Positions 33,179 through 41,124 of a stretch of 60,158 nucleotides of DNA are shown here, piece by piece. How positions within the stretch are numbered: the first letter of the stretch is position 1; each line of letters starts with the position of its first letter. The stretch covers positions 1 through 60,158 of the forward strand of contig JAZOQG010000083.1 in NCBI GenBank assembly GCA_045656005.1, in the 5' to 3' direction. This DNA comes from JAZNQN01 sp045656005 (GTDB lineage Bacteria > Bacillota > Clostridia > UMGS1883 > UMGS1540). The position numbers and the translations under genes are program-made. The notes beneath the pieces were generated by a model, which saw only the letters and a program-made list of their open reading frames with translations, had not been told where the DNA came from and searched no databases.

Positions 33179-33207
33179 ATTATACAATACAATAAAATTA
33201 AAGTCAA
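33179..33207 (-). promoter_or_regulatory. Promoter of the MATE transporter
   Basis: Minus strand: TTGACT (33202-33207), 17-base spacer, TATAAT (33179-33184). Confidence 0.7.
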
Positions 33208-33301
33208 TATTTTTGGTTTTAATTTCCGGTTTAATTTTTTACAAAATACGCAAACTATAATCATTCCGTAATATTAATTTTAACGAATCGAGGCAATAAT
33301 C

Positions 33302-33952
33302 TTGAAACAAAAAGGCTTTTTCTTCCTTATCTCCATAGCACTTTGTGCTCTTTTTATTTTTTTAAATCCCTCTTTTGAAGATGCTTTGTCAAAAAGAGGC
33401 TCTCGTGGAGACGAGGTTTTAAATATTCAGAAACGTCTTTCATCATGGGGATATTATAGTGGTAAAATAGACGGAATATACGGAGCAGAAACAGAAAATG
33501 CAGTCAAAAAATTTCAGAAAAAGCACTCTCTCACTCCCGATGGTGTTGCAGGCGCAGCGACACTTGAAAAATTGGGACTTAAAAGCGGCTCTTCGGGGAA
33601 CAGCGACAGCGTAAATTTACTTGCAAGAGCCATCAACGGCGAGGCACGGGGTGAGCCATATACAGGGCAGGTCGCAGTTGGCGCGGTAATTTTAAACAGA
33701 GTAGAGCACCCCTCTTTTCCAAACACAATTGCCGGAGTAATTTACCAGCCCGGTGCCTTCACCGCCGTTTCTGACGGACAAATCCACGCACAAATGGAAG
33801 AAAGCTGCATCCGTGCCGCAAAAGATGCATTAAACGGATGGGACCCTGCAGGCGGTGCAATATATTACTATAATCCCAAAACAGCTACAAACCGTTGGAT
33901 TAGAACACGCCCTATAATCGCAACAATAGGTAAACATGTGTTTTGCGATTGA
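33302..33952 (+). CDS. sleB: SleB-like spore cortex-lytic enzyme
   Basis: This 216-residue protein has an N-terminal signal/anchor (about 5-22), a peptidoglycan-binding domain (GDEVLNIQKRLSSWGYY, VKKFQKKHSLTPDGVAG) and a C-terminal SleB/Hydrolase_2 domain (LARAINGEARGEPYTGQVAVG, VILNRVEHPSFPNTI). The family comprises lytic transglycosylases that degrade spore cortex during germination, or related CwlJ-like hydrolases. TTG start with GAGG about ten bases upstream. It indicates an endospore-forming organism. No YpeB partner gene is adjacent. Confidence 0.87.
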   Translation: MKQKGFFFLISIALCALFIFLNPSFEDALSKRGSRGDEVLNIQKRLSSWGYYSGKIDGIYGAETENAVKKFQKKHSLTPDGVAGAATLEKLGLKSGSSGNSDSVNLLARAINGEARGEPYTGQVAVGAVILNRVEHPSFPNTIAGVIYQPGAFTAVSDGQIHAQMEESCIRAAKDALNGWDPAGGAIYYYNPKTATNRWIRTRPIIATIGKHVFCD

Positions 33953-33987
33953 CCATATTAAATAAAATTAAGAAAGGATTTGAAAAA

Positions 33988-34161
33988 ATGAACAAAGCAG
34001 GATTTGTAACAGGACTTATTTCAGGTGCCGTTGTAGGCTCCGTTGTTACCATGGTTATGGACCCCATAAAAGACAAACAAAATAAGGTTATAAAAAAAAG
34101 CGCCGGAAGAGCTTTCCGTACGCTTGGAAGTGTTATTGATACGATAATCGAATCAAACTAA
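33988..34161 (+). CDS. YtxH-like small membrane protein
   Basis: This 57-residue protein has one glycine-rich hydrophobic segment (GFVTGLISGAVVGSVVTMV) and a basic tail, resembling YtxH-domain or gly-zipper proteins. ATG 33988 follows GAAAGGA. It is probably co-transcribed with the sleB-like gene 35 bases upstream. Function unknown. Confidence 0.7.
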   Translation: MNKAGFVTGLISGAVVGSVVTMVMDPIKDKQNKVIKKSAGRAFRTLGSVIDTIIESN

Positions 34162-34196
34162 TGGGAATAGACCAACAACGTATGTGCAAAACAAAC

Positions 34197-34216
34197 GGGA
34201 GGAGCAAGCTCCTCCC
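34197..34216. terminator. GC-rich hairpin between convergent genes
   Basis: GGGAGGAG and CTCCTCCC pair around CAAG. T-tracts on either side are imperfect, but the position between two converging units suggests transcription termination. This kind of GC-rich palindrome is often a dispersed intergenic repeat in Clostridia; only one copy was seen here. Confidence 0.6.
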
Positions 34217-34233
34217 CTACATATACATTTTTA

Positions 34234-35493
34234 TCAAAATAATATAATTATAAATTGAGATACTAAAACAACTGCAATAAGTGCAATTGGATAGGTTGCC
34301 GCATAAGCCGAGGCAACATCCTCAGTTCCTGCAACATTTATAAGTGTACCGAGAGCAGGAGTGCTTGTCATGCCGCCGCAAATTGAGCCAAGGTTATTTA
34401 GAAGGCTCAATTTCAGCACATACTTAGCAAACAAATATCCGACAATTAGTGGGAATATTGTCATAATGATGCCATATACAAAGTACATAGGATCGAAGTT
34501 TGCCACAAACTCTGCGCCACCCGGGATACCTGCGCCAACAAGGAAGAGTACAAGTCCCAACTCTCTGAAAAGTTTAAGTGTTGTGTCATTTGGCATAATC
34601 TTTATCTTGCCGATTTTGCCGAAGTGACCAAGTACAAGGCTTGTTAGTAGGCATCCGCCTGTTGTTGTAAGCGAGAAGCAGGTTCCTGAAAGTCCCTGAG
34701 ATGATAGCGGAATCTTTATCTGGCCAACGATTGTGCCAATAACTGCCGCAAGTGCAAAGCCTGCTATGCCCATGTGGTCGATTTCAAAAAGTTTTGCTAT
34801 TGTCTTCTTGCCTTCCTCGGTCTTGATAACAAGCTTTGCTCTTTCCTCGTCCATATTAGCTTTTGTAAGCTTTGGTATAATCTGAACAAAAAGCACAACA
34901 CCGACAACACCGAAAATATACGCGATACCGTGACCAACCGAAACAAGTCCTGTAAACTGAGGTGCAACGGTAGCCTTTGCCGCAGAGAATGCGGGAGTTG
35001 ATGTAAGTGAACCTGACAAAAGTCCGACAATCATAGCAACAAAGCCGTCCTGGCTCTCGATTGTAGCACCGTAGCCGAAGATTTCACCAGCATAGATACA
35101 TAAAACAGCCGAAAGTCCGCCTGCAAGAATTATGATAAATCCTAAAAGCACATAAGACTTAAAGTTCTTCTTGAAGTTTCCGAAAAACTTTGGTCCTGCA
35201 ATAAAGCCTACCGATGTAACGAATAGTATAAGGCCAAGTGCTTCAATTATTGTAAGACCTTGTGAAAAATCATAAGGCTTTGATGAAGCCTCAAACAAAA
35301 GCTCGCCTGCTTCATTTACCCCAAAGAACAATGCACCAAATAGTAGTGCTATAATAAACACGCCTGCATCGCCAAGGGAAATTCCCTTGACTCTAATTCT
35401 TCCAAGCGCATAGCCGAAGAATAGCACTGCAAATACTACAAACAAGAGTGTGTAGGTATTACTGATAGAGATAATTCCATTTAATAAAGTCAT
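34234..35493 (-). CDS. AspT-family transporter, probable succinate/C4-dicarboxylate exporter
   Basis: This 419-residue protein with about eleven spans has the internally repeated AspT/YidE permease module. GSLTSTPAFSAA in the first half and GGMTSTPALGTL in the second are the matching motifs. The usual pair of TrkA-C domains between the halves is absent; only a short linker (KAKANMDEERAK-like region) is found. Family members include the aspartate:alanine antiporter AspT and the succinate exporter SucE. As the last gene of the fumarate-reduction operon it most likely exports succinate, perhaps by exchange. ATG with AAAGGAAG. A hairpin separates it from frdA. Confidence 0.78.
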   Translation of the reverse strand: MTLLNGIISISNTYTLLFVVFAVLFFGYALGRIRVKGISLGDAGVFIIALLFGALFFGVNEAGELLFEASSKPYDFSQGLTIIEALGLILFVTSVGFIAGPKFFGNFKKNFKSYVLLGFIIILAGGLSAVLCIYAGEIFGYGATIESQDGFVAMIVGLLSGSLTSTPAFSAAKATVAPQFTGLVSVGHGIAYIFGVVGVVLFVQIIPKLTKANMDEERAKLVIKTEEGKKTIAKLFEIDHMGIAGFALAAVIGTIVGQIKIPLSSQGLSGTCFSLTTTGGCLLTSLVLGHFGKIGKIKIMPNDTTLKLFRELGLVLFLVGAGIPGGAEFVANFDPMYFVYGIIMTIFPLIVGYLFAKYVLKLSLLNNLGSICGGMTSTPALGTLINVAGTEDVASAYAATYPIALIAVVLVSQFIIILF

Positions 35494-35516
35494 TTAGTTT
35501 CGCTTCCTTTCACACG

Positions 35517-35541
35517 CAAAACGCCGACATGCGGCGTTTTG
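35517..35541 (-). terminator. Intercistronic hairpin between frdA and the exporter gene
   Basis: Perfect 10-base arms CAAAACGCCG and CGGCGTTTTG enclose ACATG. On the minus strand it follows the frdA stop by 12 bases but is not followed by a U-tract, so it may be a partial terminator or an RNA-stability element that lowers exporter expression relative to the reductase. Confidence 0.55.
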
Positions 35542-35553
35542 TAAATCAAATAA

Positions 35554-37161
35554 TTATTTCTCGTCTCTCTTTTTTGTATAGTCAGGCAAAAGTTTTGGAG
35601 AAATCATGTCAGTATCAATTTTTGCATCTGCAATCTCTTTTTCAAATTTATTCACGTGGTCGAGTGAAAGCTTACCTACGTTAACATTTTTAGCTTTTGC
35701 AGCCGCATTTTTACCTGCACTTCTGCCAAACACGATAATATCGAGAAGTGAATTACCCATAAGACGGTTTCTTCCATGAATTCCGCCAACTGCTTCACCT
35801 GCAACAAAAAGGTTTTCAACATTTGTTGTCATGCAGTCATCAGAAATATCAAGTCCGCCGTTCTGATAGTGAAGTGTAGGATAAACCAAAATAGGCTCTT
35901 TGCGGATATCAATGCCATATTTACCAAACATTCTCATCATAGCAGGAATTCTTGCTTCAATTGTGCCTTCGCCGCCGATTTTTTCAATCATTGGAGTATC
36001 GAGCCATACTGCAAGACCATTACCTGTTTCTATGCCGTTTCCGCGGTCGTTACATTCACGGATAATTGATGCCGCAGATACGTCACGAGTTTCAAGCGGA
36101 TGCATAAATGCTTCGCCCTTTGCATTTATAAGCTTTGCACCGAGAGAACGAACCTTCTCTGTTACAAGTGCACCAAAAATCTGTTCAGGATATGCTGCAC
36201 CTGTGGGGTGATACTGAAGTGTTTCCGCATAAAGAAGTGATGCTCCCGCTCTGTAACCGAGCACAAGTCCGTCTGCAGTTGCACCGTAGTGGTTTGATGT
36301 CGGGAATCCCTGATAGTGCATTCTGCCTGCACCGCCTGTTGCAATTATAACAGTTTTTGCTCTTGCAATCAAAATATCGTCAGTTTCCATATTAAGGAGA
36401 ACCGCACCTGCCGCATTTCCGTTTTCATCAAGTATAAGCTCGATTGCAGCAGTAAAGTCAACAACGGGGATTTTTCTGTTTAAAACTTCGTCACGGAGAG
36501 TACGCATAATCTCCGCACCGGAATAGTCTTTTGCAGCATGCATTCTCTTTCTTGATGTACCGCCGCCGTGAGTTGTAATCATGTTGCCGTCTTCGTCCTT
36601 GTCAAATTCAACCCCAAGTTCTGAAAGCCACAAGATAGCTTCGGGAGCATCGCATACGAGTTTTGACAAAAGCTCTCTCTTTGCCGCAAAATGACCGCCG
36701 CCAAATGCATCAACAAAGTGGATTGCAGGAGAGTCGTTTTCTTTGTCAGCAGCCTGAATACCACCCTCTGCCATCATTGTGTTGGCGTCTCCAATACGAA
36801 GCTTTGTAACAATCATAACGTTGGCACCTGCCTCGTGTGCTTCAATAGCCGCAGAAGAACCTGCACCGCCGCCGCCGATAACCAAAACGTCAACATCATA
36901 ATCAGGATTTGAAAGGTCAATCTGGGAAGGGTTTATACGGCTGTGTGCCTGAAGCATCACGGCAAGTTCTTTTGGCACTTTGTCACCCTTATTAGGTCCT
37001 ATAGAGAGCACCTCAAATTCATCCGTTTTATAGTCAGGATGGTACGCTTTAAGTAAATCTTCTTTTTCCTGCGCTGTCATTCTGCGAGGCTCAAGTGCTA
37101 TATTTTTCTCACGCGCCTCTTCAACTGCTTTTATGGAATTTTGGAAATTTTCTGAATACAT
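35554..37161 (-). CDS. frdA: Fumarate reductase flavoprotein subunit
   Basis: This protein of about 535 residues belongs to the fumarate reductase/succinate dehydrogenase flavoprotein family. It has FAD site VLVIGGGGAGSSAAIEAH, ANTMMAEGGIQAAD, LQYHPTGAAYPE, the active-site HYQNGGLD, and GGIHGRNRLMGNSLLD. The His that binds FAD covalently in membrane Frd/Sdh (SHT-x-A) is Asn here (ANT), as in L-aspartate oxidase, so FAD is probably non-covalent. An extra N-terminal stretch of about 85 residues precedes the FAD domain. ATG 37161 follows GGGAGG. It is cotranscribed with an FeS subunit and Hdr/Flx genes; no membrane anchor is present. Confidence 0.9.
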   Translation of the reverse strand: MYSENFQNSIKAVEEAREKNIALEPRRMTAQEKEDLLKAYHPDYKTDEFEVLSIGPNKGDKVPKELAVMLQAHSRINPSQIDLSNPDYDVDVLVIGGGGAGSSAAIEAHEAGANVMIVTKLRIGDANTMMAEGGIQAADKENDSPAIHFVDAFGGGHFAAKRELLSKLVCDAPEAILWLSELGVEFDKDEDGNMITTHGGGTSRKRMHAAKDYSGAEIMRTLRDEVLNRKIPVVDFTAAIELILDENGNAAGAVLLNMETDDILIARAKTVIIATGGAGRMHYQGFPTSNHYGATADGLVLGYRAGASLLYAETLQYHPTGAAYPEQIFGALVTEKVRSLGAKLINAKGEAFMHPLETRDVSAASIIRECNDRGNGIETGNGLAVWLDTPMIEKIGGEGTIEARIPAMMRMFGKYGIDIRKEPILVYPTLHYQNGGLDISDDCMTTNVENLFVAGEAVGGIHGRNRLMGNSLLDIIVFGRSAGKNAAAKAKNVNVGKLSLDHVNKFEKEIADAKIDTDMISPKLLPDYTKKRDEK

Positions 37162-37177
37162 TTTAATCCACCCTCCC

Positions 37178-37852
37178 TTATTTCTCAATTTCTCTTGTAT
37201 TATAAAGTTCTTTGATTTCATCAATAGGTTTATTCATAAGCTCTTCAATAAGCTTTACAAATGTGCCTTCATTGATTTCGTCCACTCTCTTTTCAAGGTG
37301 GCCGCATTTTGGAGCAATGTATTTTCCGTTGAGTCTTCTTGCAAGCATTGCAACTTGAGGATGTGAAATACCTGCAGGACAACGTGATGAACAAACTCCG
37401 CACATTACGCAGTCAAAAGACTCTTCTGCACATTTTTCATACTCACCGCGCTGTGCATAAGCGATGTACTGCATAACAGGAAGCTCCTGAGTACAAGCCT
37501 TTGTACATGCGTTACAACCGATGCAGGAATAAATTTCAGGATAAAGCTGCATCATAATCTGCTCTGTGGGAGCAATTTTTTCAATATCATAAACCTTTTT
37601 AACAAGAGGGAAGAAAGGAAGTGTAGCAATGTACATATTGTCCTCCACCTTTGTCTGGCAAGCAAGACAAGCCCTAAGTTCTGTATCGCCCGCAATTCTG
37701 TAAATGGTTGCACATGCACCGCAGAAACCATTTCTGCATCCACAACCACGTTTAAGTTGATAACCTGCAAATTCCATTGCACGCATAATTGTAAGATTAT
37801 CCGGCACAGAGTACTTTTTGCCGAACAAGAATATATTTACCATATTTTCCAT
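37178..37852 (-). CDS. frdB: Fumarate reductase iron-sulfur subunit
   Basis: This 224-residue protein has an N-terminal [2Fe-2S] domain (GCGCRNGFCGACATIY ... ACLAC, about residues 35-65) and a C-terminal part with two complete four-Cys motifs (CIGCNACTKAC and CVMCGVCSSRCP). Classical FrdB/SdhB has one [4Fe-4S] and one [3Fe-4S]; here the pattern is HdrC-like, predicting two [4Fe-4S] clusters. It would pass electrons from the Hdr/Flx partners to FrdA. ATG with AAGGAGG; it sits between flxA and frdA. TfrB-type CCG domains are absent and instead provided by a separate HdrB. Confidence 0.87.
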   Translation of the reverse strand: MENMVNIFLFGKKYSVPDNLTIMRAMEFAGYQLKRGCGCRNGFCGACATIYRIAGDTELRACLACQTKVEDNMYIATLPFFPLVKKVYDIEKIAPTEQIMMQLYPEIYSCIGCNACTKACTQELPVMQYIAYAQRGEYEKCAEESFDCVMCGVCSSRCPAGISHPQVAMLARRLNGKYIAPKCGHLEKRVDEINEGTFVKLIEELMNKPIDEIKELYNTREIEK

Positions 37853-37868
37853 CGTCTTATCCTCCTTA

Positions 37869-38699
37869 TTAATATTCGTCGGGAAGTTCGTCTATTTCGT
37901 CACAACGGAACACAGGTCCGTCTTTGCAAACGTACTTGGAGCCTATATTACATCTGCCGCATTTACCAACGCCGCATTTCATTTTAAGTTCCATTGTGGT
38001 ATAAATCTGTGTCTTTTCAAAGCCAAGTTCCTGAAGACCTGCCAAAGTAAATTTAATCATTATAGGCGGTCCGCAAAGTACTGCAGTTTTATCAGTTGAA
38101 AAACCGAGCTCTTTTACATAGTTTGGAACAAATCCAACATGACCGTCCCAACCTTCTTGCGGATTATCGATGGTAAGATGAACGTTTACTCCTTCATCAA
38201 CCATCCATTCTTCAATGATTTCATTATAATCTACAAGGTCATCACGACTTCTTGAACCATAAACAATATCAATTTTTCCATATCTGTCGCGATAGTGACG
38301 GCAGTAGTTGATTACAGAGCGTAAAGGTGCAAGACCAATACCGCCTGCAATAAAGAGTAAGTCTTTTCCCGCGAACACACTGTCAACGGGGAAAGGATTT
38401 CCGTAAGGACCTCTTATTGTTATTTGCTGACCTACCTCTGCCGCGTGAAGCCACTCTGTAACACAACCGCATTTTTTGATGGAAAACTCCATATACTCAG
38501 TATTTGTAGGTGATGAAGTGATGGAAAACATAGCCTCACCCACACCCGGAATTGAAAGCATAGCACATTGTCCCGGTTTGTGGTCAAAAGCTTTTTTTCC
38601 GTCAGGTGTTAAAACACGGAAGGTTTTAACATCGGGTGTGTCAATTCTTACATCGGTTATTGTACCGATTTTTGGAATTAATGGGTCAAAGTTTTTCAT
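37869..38699 (-). CDS. flxA: FAD/NAD(P)H-binding subunit (FlxA/AsrB-like)
   Basis: This 276-residue protein is a ferredoxin-NADP-reductase-fold flavoprotein: FAD-binding FSITSSPT, IRGPYGNPFP, nucleotide-binding LLFIAGGIGLAPLRSVI and VLCGPPIMIKFT. A C-terminal [2Fe-2S] motif reads KCGVGKCGRCNIG with a later Cys at VC. It resembles sulfhydrogenase gamma, AsrB and FlxA, which oxidise NADH or NADPH. Here it is the likely NADH entry point of the HdrA complex. Start ATG overlaps flxB by 14 bases, with GGGAGG upstream. Confidence 0.85.
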   Translation of the reverse strand: MKNFDPLIPKIGTITDVRIDTPDVKTFRVLTPDGKKAFDHKPGQCAMLSIPGVGEAMFSITSSPTNTEYMEFSIKKCGCVTEWLHAAEVGQQITIRGPYGNPFPVDSVFAGKDLLFIAGGIGLAPLRSVINYCRHYRDRYGKIDIVYGSRSRDDLVDYNEIIEEWMVDEGVNVHLTIDNPQEGWDGHVGFVPNYVKELGFSTDKTAVLCGPPIMIKFTLAGLQELGFEKTQIYTTMELKMKCGVGKCGRCNIGSKYVCKDGPVFRCDEIDELPDEY

Positions 38700-39714
38700 T
38701 ATCTTTACCTCCCAGTGCTTTCATAACTTTAACGATGTTCATTGAAATCGGGCATTTCATAAGACATCTTCCGCAGCCTACGCAGCCGAATATTCCCTCA
38801 TTGTTTTCAGGGAAATATACGAGTTTATGCATAAATCTCTGGCGAAAACGCTCTTTCTGCGAATTTCTTATGTTGCCGTGTGCCATTTTTGTAAAGTCGG
38901 AATACATACAGGAATCCCAGCATCTGTATCTCTGCACACCATTTCCTGTGTTATAATCTTTTATATCATAGCACTGACATGTAGGGCAAACAAAGGTACA
39001 TGTTCCGCAGCCAAGGCAGTTTGCGGAAAGCTCTGCCCATACTTCGCTGTCGAAAAATTCTTTTGTTTTTCCGCCACCAAATGAATCAGTACTTAAATTT
39101 GAAAGCGGTAGCTTTTCTATTCTTTCGCGGATTTTTGCTTTTTCGGCATCTGCTGCAGTGCAGTCACTCTCTTCTAAAACAGAAAGCTCTGATAAAAGTT
39201 TTTCACCCTTCTCACTTTTTGCTTCAAAATAAACTGAGCTTTCCGCCACTGTGCATTCGATATCGCCACCGGGTGCGGCAGCATCTATATCAAATACTTT
39301 GCAAAAGCATGTTTCAAGGGGTCTCCCACAAGCCATTGTAATTATTACTGCGTTTTCTCTTCTCTCTTTATAAAATGTGTCGCAAGGCTCGGAAAGAAAT
39401 ACTCTGTCGAGAATTTCAAAACTTCTCACATCACAGGCACGAACGCCAAATATTGCGAAAGGTCCAACGTTTTCTCTTAAATCAAGAACTTCGATGTTCT
39501 TGCCTTCTGTCTTGAATGCCATCATGTTTTCTACCTGAGGAAAGAAAAAGTCTTTAGCACTTTTGTTTGTGTTAAGAGTTTTTGAATACTCTACTCCCTC
39601 TTCCCACTTTTTAAATGATGCACCTTCTTTTCCGTCTACCGGAAGATAGAGAGGCATTTTGTCTGAAAGAGCTTTAAAGAAAGCCGAAAGTGAATCAAAG
39701 GAAATTTTACGCAT
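38686..39714 (-). CDS. flxB: 4Fe-4S subunit (FlxB/AsrA/HydB-sulfhydrogenase-like)
   Basis: This protein of about 342 residues has an N-terminal domain of the sulfhydrogenase-beta/AsrA type (FAIFGVRACDVRSFEILD, ITMACGRPLETCFC). Two ferredoxin-like clusters follow: CLGCGTCTFVCPTCQC near residue 230 and CVGCGRCLMKCP near the C-terminus. It relays electrons within the Flx module. ATG 39714 lies nine bases after AAAGGAG; an ATG nine bases upstream abuts that site. Overlaps both neighbours, indicating coupled translation. Confidence 0.82.
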   Translation of the reverse strand: MRKISFDSLSAFFKALSDKMPLYLPVDGKEGASFKKWEEGVEYSKTLNTNKSAKDFFFPQVENMMAFKTEGKNIEVLDLRENVGPFAIFGVRACDVRSFEILDRVFLSEPCDTFYKERRENAVIITMACGRPLETCFCKVFDIDAAAPGGDIECTVAESSVYFEAKSEKGEKLLSELSVLEESDCTAADAEKAKIRERIEKLPLSNLSTDSFGGGKTKEFFDSEVWAELSANCLGCGTCTFVCPTCQCYDIKDYNTGNGVQRYRCWDSCMYSDFTKMAHGNIRNSQKERFRQRFMHKLVYFPENNEGIFGCVGCGRCLMKCPISMNIVKVMKALGGKDNEKL

Positions 39715-40702
39715 TTTCTCCATCTCCTTTCTTTACTGCATCAGAAGGCTCGATATCATCAGTAGTATAATTTACAAGAGGTGAACGTTGGCCTTCTTCT
39801 TCTCCTGCCTGATATTCTCCATAGAAGGAGTTTATATCTTTTATATATTTTCTGTTAAGAAGGTGAAGAGGAATGTTCTGCGGACATACTCTTGAACATT
39901 CGCCACAGTCTGTACATCTTCCTGCAACGTGAAACGCTCTTATTATATGGAACATTTTTTCTTCAAAACTGTCTGCCGCCGCTTTGTTTTCAAAGCCTGA
40001 TTTCGCATTTCCGAAAACGCACTGCTCACATGTGCATGCAGGACATGCGTCACGGCATGCATTACAGCGGATACATCTTGAAAGTTCACCCTGCCAGAAA
40101 GCATATCTTTCATCGGGTGTCATTTTTTCAAGACGCTCAACCTCATCAAAACGATTACTCTCTAAAACTTCGCCTTCTTCTCCCATAAGTTCATCAAAGG
40201 CTACGTGTTTTTTGCTTTTACATGAAAGACAACGTTCTAAAAGTGCTTCTTCGTCTGATAAAGCGATGTCGCCATCATATAAAGTTTTAATAAGAAAGCC
40301 ATTTTCGTTTTCTTCTATAGAAGCGATACCTTCTGCTTTTTCTCTTATTTTTGAAATGTCAGCCATGCCTTCGCATGGAATAGCGACTACATAAACCTTT
40401 TCGCGGTCTATGCGATGCTCTGTAAGAAGCTGATTAAAACTATAAGTGTCACAAGGCTTTAAGAAAACAAGTATTTTTTCTTCGCCCTTTATGCACTCTT
40501 TTACGAGATACTTTGAAAGGTTTGCACCGCAAAAAGAGTTAAATACAAAACCCTTTTTGATTTCGTCGGCACTTTTGAAAACGAAGGGTGAAACATCGTA
40601 TGAGAATTCGCCCGCTTTCCAGCCGATAACTTTTTGAACCTTACCGCTTTCGAGAAGGGATACGGCTTTTTCTATAAGTGCATTCTTAGTTAGTTTTTGC
40701 AT
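39707..40702 (-). CDS. flxC: 4Fe-4S subunit (FlxC-like, FrhB/FdhB-related)
   Basis: This 331-residue protein has an N-terminal domain with KVQKVIGWKAGEF and LKPCDTYSFNQL, and then VVAIPCEGMAD, resembling FrhB/FdhB-type subunits. It ends with two ferredoxin motifs (CIRCNACRDACPACTCEQC and CTDCGECSRVCPQN). It most likely belongs to the FlxABCD module that links NADH oxidation to HdrA. ATG after GGAGG. It overlaps flxD and flxB. Confidence 0.8.
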   Translation of the reverse strand: MQKLTKNALIEKAVSLLESGKVQKVIGWKAGEFSYDVSPFVFKSADEIKKGFVFNSFCGANLSKYLVKECIKGEEKILVFLKPCDTYSFNQLLTEHRIDREKVYVVAIPCEGMADISKIREKAEGIASIEENENGFLIKTLYDGDIALSDEEALLERCLSCKSKKHVAFDELMGEEGEVLESNRFDEVERLEKMTPDERYAFWQGELSRCIRCNACRDACPACTCEQCVFGNAKSGFENKAAADSFEEKMFHIIRAFHVAGRCTDCGECSRVCPQNIPLHLLNRKYIKDINSFYGEYQAGEEEGQRSPLVNYTTDDIEPSDAVKKGDGENA

Positions 40703-41124
40703 CGTAAATCCTCCAATCTCTTATTTTCGCCCAAAGCGGTTACAGTTTCAACAAAATCGTTCATTGTTGCGGCAAATTTTGCACCTTCAGCCGCAGAAAC
40801 CCATTCCAGGCGGCATCTTTCTTTTTCTATGCCGAGAAAATCAAGCTGTGAAAAGAGAAGTGCCATTCTTCTTCTTGTATAGTAGTTACCCGATGTGTAG
40901 TGGCAGTCTCCGGGGTGGCATCCGCAAATAATAACGCCGTCTGCCCCCTTCTGGAAAGCTCTTAAAATAAACATCGGATTTACTCTGCATGAGCAGGGAA
41001 CGCGGATAATTTTAACATCCGCAGGATAATTTAAACGGTTGTTTCCTGCAAGGTCTGCACCCGCATAGGAACACCAGTTGCAGCAGAATGCAACAATTTT
41101 TGGTTTAAACTCATTCATCGACAT
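40690..41124 (-). CDS. flxD: MvhD/FlxD family [2Fe-2S] subunit
   Basis: This 144-residue protein has the hallmark pattern of MvhD: IVAFCCNWCSYAGADLAG, IRVPCSCRVNP and IICGCHPGDCHY. MvhD carries a [2Fe-2S] cluster and delivers electrons directly to HdrA. Here it connects the Flx subunits to HdrA, encoded immediately upstream with a ten-base overlap. ATG with GGAGGTGG. Confidence 0.92.
   Translation of the reverse strand: MSMNEFKPKIVAFCCNWCSYAGADLAGNNRLNYPADVKIIRVPCSCRVNPMFILRAFQKGADGVIICGCHPGDCHYTSGNYYTRRRMALLFSQLDFLGIEKERCRLEWVSAAEGAKFAATMNDFVETVTALGENKRLEDLRCKN

Noticed and set aside
35554..37852. Membrane succinate dehydrogenase/fumarate reductase
   Set aside because: No SdhC/FrdC anchor gene, no covalent-FAD His, and HdrC-like clusters in FrdB.
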